A stretch of 8,633 nucleotides of DNA from Actinomycetota bacterium (GTDB lineage Bacteria; Actinomycetota; Acidimicrobiia; Acidimicrobiales; Ilumatobacteraceae). Below, piece by piece: positions 5,566 to 8,633 of the stretch (its first letter is position 1; the number at the start of each line of letters is the position of its first letter). Made by a program: the position numbers and the translations under genes. Location of the stretch: positions 1 through 8,633 of the forward strand of contig WLKU01000053.1 in NCBI GenBank assembly GCA_009701105.1, read 5' to 3'. The notes below the pieces were generated by a model. That model saw only the letters and a program-made list of their open reading frames with translations, did not search any database and was not told the DNA's origin.

Positions 5566-7352
5566 GCGAGGGCGGCTTCGAGCGAGTCAAGTGACGCGCC
5601 GAGTTGCTGTGGCAAACGATCGCCAAACGCTGCATAGTGCTCGCGAATCTGAGGCACCGCTTCACGCCATCCGTCATTGTCAACACTGAGCAACACCTGC
5701 ATGTCGGCTTCACTCACATTGAGACCGTCGATGTCGAGTGTGCCAGGTGCTGGCAAGAAACCAATTGCGGTTTTGTCTGCTCCAACCTGACCGTCTGTGC
5801 GCTCGAATACCCATTTGAGCACACGACTGTTTTCGCCATAGCCCGGCCACATGAAGCGACCTTCTTCATCGCGACGGAACCAGTTGACAAAAAAGATTTG
5901 CGGCAATTTGCTTGCCTCTGTCTTTGTGCCAATTGAAAGCCAATGCTTGAAATAGTCGGCCATGTTGTAACCACAGAATGGAAGCATCGCCATTGGGTCA
6001 AAGCGCAATTTTCCAACTGTGCCACCGGCTGCTGCTGTTGTTTCAGAAGCCATGATTGAGCCTAAGAACACACCGTGGTTCCAGTCGAATGCCTGAGTGA
6101 CAAGTGGAACCGTTGTGCGACGACGACCACCGAACAGAATTGCCGAAATTGGAACACCAGCAGGGTCTTGCCACTCTGGTGCAATGGACGGACATTGCGA
6201 AGCAGGTGCAGTAAATCGTGCGTTCGGATGAGCAGCAGGTGTCTCGGACTCTGGTGTCCATGGTTGGTTGCGCCAGTCTGTTGCTCGTGCAGGCTTTTGC
6301 TCTGTCATACCTTCCCACCACACGTCGCCGTCAGGCGTAAGCGCAGTGTTCGTATAAATACTGTTGCCCCACAGCGTGTGCATTGCGTTGGCATTGGTGT
6401 CGTAGCCAGTGCCTGGCGCAACGCCAAAGAATCCGGCTTCTGGATTGATTGCATACAACTGGCCATCGGGACCAAACTTCATCCAGCAAATATCGTCACC
6501 AATGGTCTCGGCTTTCCAACCCGGAATGGTTGGAACGAGCATTGCAAGATTGGTTTTGCCGCATGCCGAAGGAAACGCTGCAGCGATGTATTTGTGCGCG
6601 CCCTCTGGATTGGTGAGTTTGAGAATGAGCATGTGCTCAGCCAACCAACCGTCATCGCGTGCCATCACGCTTGCAATACGCAGTGCGAAGCATTTTTTTC
6701 CTAGCAATGCGTTGCCGCCGTAACCAGAGCCATAGCTCCAGATCTCGCGAGTATCGGGGAAGTGGGCGATGTATTTGTTGTCTGGGTTGCATGGCCACGC
6801 AGAATCTTTTTGTCCTGCCTCGAGAGGAGCGCCAACAGAATGCAGACAAGGAACCCATTGGTTGTTGCCGAGCGCATCAAGTGCACCTTGGCCCATGCGC
6901 GTCATGATGCGCATGCTCACTGCAACGTATGCACTGTCGGTGAGTTGTACGCCGATGTGCGCAATGGGTGAACCGAGTGGACCCATCGAGAATGGAACGA
7001 CATACATCATGCGTCCGCGCATTGCGCCGGCGTATAACGCTTTCAACTCTGCGCGCATCTCTGATGGATCGCGCCAGTTGTTGTTTGGTCCTGCATCAAC
7101 TTTGTTTGTTGAACAAATAAATGTGCGGTCTTCTACGCGCGCAACGTCGGCAGGGTCTGAGTGTGCCCAATACGAATTGGGTCGCTTGTTTTCGTCGAGT
7201 TTGGTAAATGTGCCAGCGAGAACAAGATCTTCGCAGAGGTCGTCGTATTCTTTTTGGCTACCGTCGCACCAATAGACGTCGTCGGGTTGCAAGATCTCGG
7301 CCCACTCGGCAACCCATTTTTTGAGTGCAACGTTGTTTGATTTGCCGCTCAA
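5562..7352 (-). CDS. pckG: Phosphoenolpyruvate carboxykinase, GTP-dependent
   Basis: A 596-residue cytoplasmic enzyme that converts oxaloacetate plus GTP to PEP, CO2 and GDP, the committed step of gluconeogenesis. The GTP-class signature [12 protein letters not shown] is at residues 260-271, with the P-loop Lys266 and the reactive Cys264. The ATP class lacks this motif. The Mn ligands Lys220, His240 and Asp287 match human Lys244, His264 and Asp311 with a constant shift of 24. The mobile lid region is SETTAAAGG at 436-444, and [15 protein letters not shown] lies at 490-504. Length is normal and no key residue is missing. The start is TTG at 7352. Reading upstream in frame gives no ATG, GTG or TTG before a TGA, and the TTG overlaps the stop of the cold-shock-like gene as TTGA. 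A GGAG lies 11 nt upstream. Its 3' end collides with higA. Confidence 0.96.
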   Translation of the reverse strand: MSGKSNNVALKKWVAEWAEILQPDDVYWCDGSQKEYDDLCEDLVLAGTFTKLDENKRPNSYWAHSDPADVARVEDRTFICSTNKVDAGPNNNWRDPSEMRAELKALYAGAMRGRMMYVVPFSMGPLGSPIAHIGVQLTDSAYVAVSMRIMTRMGQGALDALGNNQWVPCLHSVGAPLEAGQKDSAWPCNPDNKYIAHFPDTREIWSYGSGYGGNALLGKKCFALRIASVMARDDGWLAEHMLILKLTNPEGAHKYIAAAFPSACGKTNLAMLVPTIPGWKAETIGDDICWMKFGPDGQLYAINPEAGFFGVAPGTGYDTNANAMHTLWGNSIYTNTALTPDGDVWWEGMTEQKPARATDWRNQPWTPESETPAAHPNARFTAPASQCPSIAPEWQDPAGVPISAILFGGRRRTTVPLVTQAFDWNHGVFLGSIMASETTAAAGGTVGKLRFDPMAMLPFCGYNMADYFKHWLSIGTKTEASKLPQIFFVNWFRRDEEGRFMWPGYGENSRVLKWVFERTDGQVGADKTAIGFLPAPGTLDIDGLNVSEADMQVLLSVDNDGWREAVPQIREHYAAFGDRLPQQLGASLDSLEAALA

Positions 7353-7570
7353 TGTGCTGGCGTCTCCATGTCGCGCTCTGATCCAAGGCGCAACTTCGTA
7401 GCACGACCGCCACCATCAACTTCAAATAACACGCGCTGACCTTGGCGAAGCATTCGGAAAATTGAACCATCAAGTGCACCGGGAGCAAGTTCGTAATCGG
7501 CCAAGTCGCTGTCGCACATAATGACGCCATCGCCACTTGCAGGGTCGTATGCCTTGATCACACCTTGCAT
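7349..7570 (-). CDS. Diverged cold-shock-domain-like small protein
   Basis: A 73-residue protein with the length and strand pattern of a single cold-shock (OB-fold) domain. The opening [15 protein letters not shown] (residues 3-17) aligns with the G-x-V-K-W-F-N-x-x-K-G-F-G-F-I start of CspA. The later [18 protein letters not shown] (44-62) aligns with the G-x-x-V-x-F stretch and final strand. The nucleic-acid-binding aromatics are largely gone: SGDGVI replaces KGFGFI (RNP1), and YELAPGAL at 26-33 replaces VFVH (RNP2). RNA or DNA binding in the usual CspA manner is therefore doubtful. The start is secure, with GGAGG 6 nt before the ATG. Its TGA overlaps the pckG TTG start, so the two are co-transcribed and probably translationally coupled. 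The function is unknown. Control of pckG expression is an attractive guess, not shown. Confidence 0.82.
   Translation of the reverse strand: MQGVIKAYDPASGDGVIMCDSDLADYELAPGALDGSIFRMLRQGQRVLFEVDGGGRATKLRLGSERDMETPAH
7364..7367 (-). promoter_or_regulatory. Possible ribosome binding site of pckG
   Basis: GGAG on the minus strand sits 11 nt before the TTG start, inside the end of the upstream gene. The spacing is long, so reinitiation by ribosomes finishing the upstream gene at the TTGA overlap may matter more. Confidence 0.45.
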
Positions 7571-7755
7571 CTTGAGCCTCCAGGGTTTGCCGCACGAACT
7601 GCCTAAATTTACCAGCCGTTTACCCAGAGATTAAATCCGGAGGGCGAGTATTGCTCGATGTGATGGAGGTCATCAGGGGGCGAGATTGCACTGTGTCTGT
7701 AGGCATAAATGGCGCTGTCTCGGTCTTTTCTGGTGCAAATCAGTACGATTTGTCA
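7571..7755. promoter_or_regulatory. Divergent region with facing promoter candidates
   Basis: This 185-nt stretch lies between two divergent starts. On the minus strand TTAATC (7634-7629) and TAAATT (7611-7606) are 17 nt apart. On the plus strand TTTACC (7608-7613) and TTAAAT (7631-7636) are also 17 nt apart. Each candidate -10 thus overlaps the other direction's -35. The plus-strand frame of the DAK2 gene stays open from 7576 onward, so part of this stretch could be coding. GGAGGG at 7639-7644 followed by TTG 7651 is an alternative start signal. I see no tRNA, riboswitch or terminator signature. Confidence 0.35.
7577..7581 (-). promoter_or_regulatory. Ribosome binding site of the cold-shock-like gene
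   Basis: A perfect GGAGG on the minus strand, 6 nt before ATG 7570, fixes the start of the small gene. It indicates strong translation at the head of the two-gene pckG operon. Confidence 0.8.
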
Positions 7756-8633
7756 ATGCCTGTTTTGGAGGTCTTTGGGGCCGAGGCCCTACGCGACACA
7801 GTGATCACCTTCCGTGACACCATGAAGCGTCACGCCGCAGGCATCAACTTGCTCAATGTGTATCCAGTGCCCGATGGCGACACGGGAACCAATATGTCGC
7901 GCACGCTCGATGCCGTGGTGACCGAACTTGAGGGTGCTGACCACGCACTCGAACCAACATGCGAGGCCATTAGCCACGGATCGCTCATGGGTGCTCGAGG
8001 TAATAGCGGTGTGATCTTGAGCCAAATTTTGCGCGGGCTAGTTACTACGTTGCGCACTACAACTCCTGGCAGCGCTACAAAGGTTGCTGCAGCACTCAAA
8101 GCCGCAAGCGTTGCATCGTACGAAGCAGTGCTCAAGCCAATTGAAGGAACAATTCTTACTGTTGTCCGCGAAACCGCAGACGCTGCTCAACGTGCTGCTT
8201 CTGATGGTGCAACGCTTGCAGCGATGTTGCATGTCGCTCGCGCAGCAGGACGCAAAGCACTTGCAAATACCCCTGAGCAACTTCCGGTCCTAAAAGACGC
8301 CGGTGTGGTTGACGCGGGTGGTGCCGGTTTTATGTTGTTGATGGATGCAGCACTGCATGTTGTTGACGGCGAACCATTGCCAGAACCAAGTGAAGCAACT
8401 GGTCCGAGTCAAGAGCAACTTGAAGCTGTGTCGCATCGAGCGTCCCTAAGTGGCGAAGTGGATGTGAGTGAGTTGCGTTATGAAGTGATGTTCTTGCTCA
8501 ACATCGAAGACGCGAAATCAAAAGAATTTATGCAAGCGTGGGGAAAGATTGGTGACTCGATCGTTGTTGTCGGTGGCGACGGGCTCTACAACTGCCACGT
8601 GCACACCAACGACATCGGTGCAGCAATCGAAGC
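7756..8633 (+). CDS. DAK2-domain protein (YloV/FakA-like), partial
   Basis: The first 292 codons of a protein that runs off the right edge; the family is usually about 520-560 residues. The DAK2 (DhaL-like) ATP-binding domain is clear: NVYPVPDGDTGTNM at residues 34-47 with Mg-binding Asp40 and Asp42, then HGSLMGARGNSGVILSQ at 74-90 and DAGVVDAGGAGFMLL at about 180-194. From about residue 236 the middle domain starts (LRYEVMFLLN, then VVGGDGLYNCHVHTND). In Firmicutes, FakA phosphorylates fatty acids bound to FakB/DegV; the same role here is inferred. ATG 7756 places the PDGDTG motif at the distance from the N-terminus usual for the family, but it lacks a Shine-Dalgarno sequence. In-frame TTG 7651 (with GGAGGG before it) and ATG 7663 would add 31-35 residues. 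It is divergent from the pckG operon. Confidence 0.9.
   Translation, partial: MPVLEVFGAEALRDTVITFRDTMKRHAAGINLLNVYPVPDGDTGTNMSRTLDAVVTELEGADHALEPTCEAISHGSLMGARGNSGVILSQILRGLVTTLRTTTPGSATKVAAALKAASVASYEAVLKPIEGTILTVVRETADAAQRAASDGATLAAMLHVARAAGRKALANTPEQLPVLKDAGVVDAGGAGFMLLMDAALHVVDGEPLPEPSEATGPSQEQLEAVSHRASLSGEVDVSELRYEVMFLLNIEDAKSKEFMQAWGKIGDSIVVVGGDGLYNCHVHTNDIGAAIE

Noticed and set aside
6075..7275. Several open frames of 60-210 codons on the plus strand opposite pckG
   Set aside because: All are antisense to a full-length PEPCK with intact active site, and their Cys/Arg/Ser-rich products have no recognisable features.
7571..7755. tRNA or riboswitch in the divergent spacer
   Set aside because: No cloverleaf, T-loop sequence or known riboswitch core motif could be found by reading either strand.

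Overview
The window looks like ordinary chromosome of an actinobacterium with roughly balanced base composition. An Acidimicrobiia-type aquatic lineage (Ilumatobacter-like) is my best guess. The clues are a GTP-type PEP carboxykinase, a PIG-L deacetylase with the DSGM motif seen in mycothiol enzymes, an AMACR-type racemase, and a YEVM-type DAK2 protein. The lineage is an inference from gene content and protein style, not from a marker gene. I see no tRNA, rRNA, CRISPR array, transposase or phage gene.

Layout, left to right. (1) 1-783, minus strand: galactokinase, cut by the window edge at its C-terminal side. It starts at an ATG with no ribosome binding site but with a -10-like hexamer 7 nt upstream, as in leaderless genes. 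(2) 887-4747, plus strand: a tight five-gene run with gaps of 8, -1, 20 and 12 nt. It encodes an alpha/beta hydrolase, an alpha-methylacyl-CoA racemase (CaiB/BaiF family), a PIG-L zinc deacetylase, a histidine phosphatase and a small four-helix membrane protein. It is very probably one transcript, and its joint purpose is not obvious. (3) 4881-5565, plus strand: a HigB/HigA toxin-antitoxin pair, toxin first, overlapping by 8 nt. (4) 5562-7570, minus strand: GTP-dependent PEP carboxykinase preceded by a small diverged cold-shock-domain protein. The two are joined by a TTGA overlap that makes TTG the PEPCK start. The PEPCK stop and the antitoxin stop share the palindrome TTAA, so the two transcription units meet with no spacer and no visible terminator. 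(5) 7756-8633, plus strand: the N-terminal part of a DAK2-domain protein (YloV/FakA-like), divergent from the cold-shock gene and cut by the right edge.

The window combines central carbon metabolism (galactose entry, gluconeogenesis) with acyl-CoA chemistry (racemase, hydrolase) and a probable fatty-acid-kinase-type protein. The parts most worth a second look are the five-gene operon with its unassigned membrane protein, the toxin-antitoxin pair embedded tail-to-tail against pckG, and the translationally coupled cold-shock-like gene ahead of pckG. I did not find a clearly new defence or mobile system.
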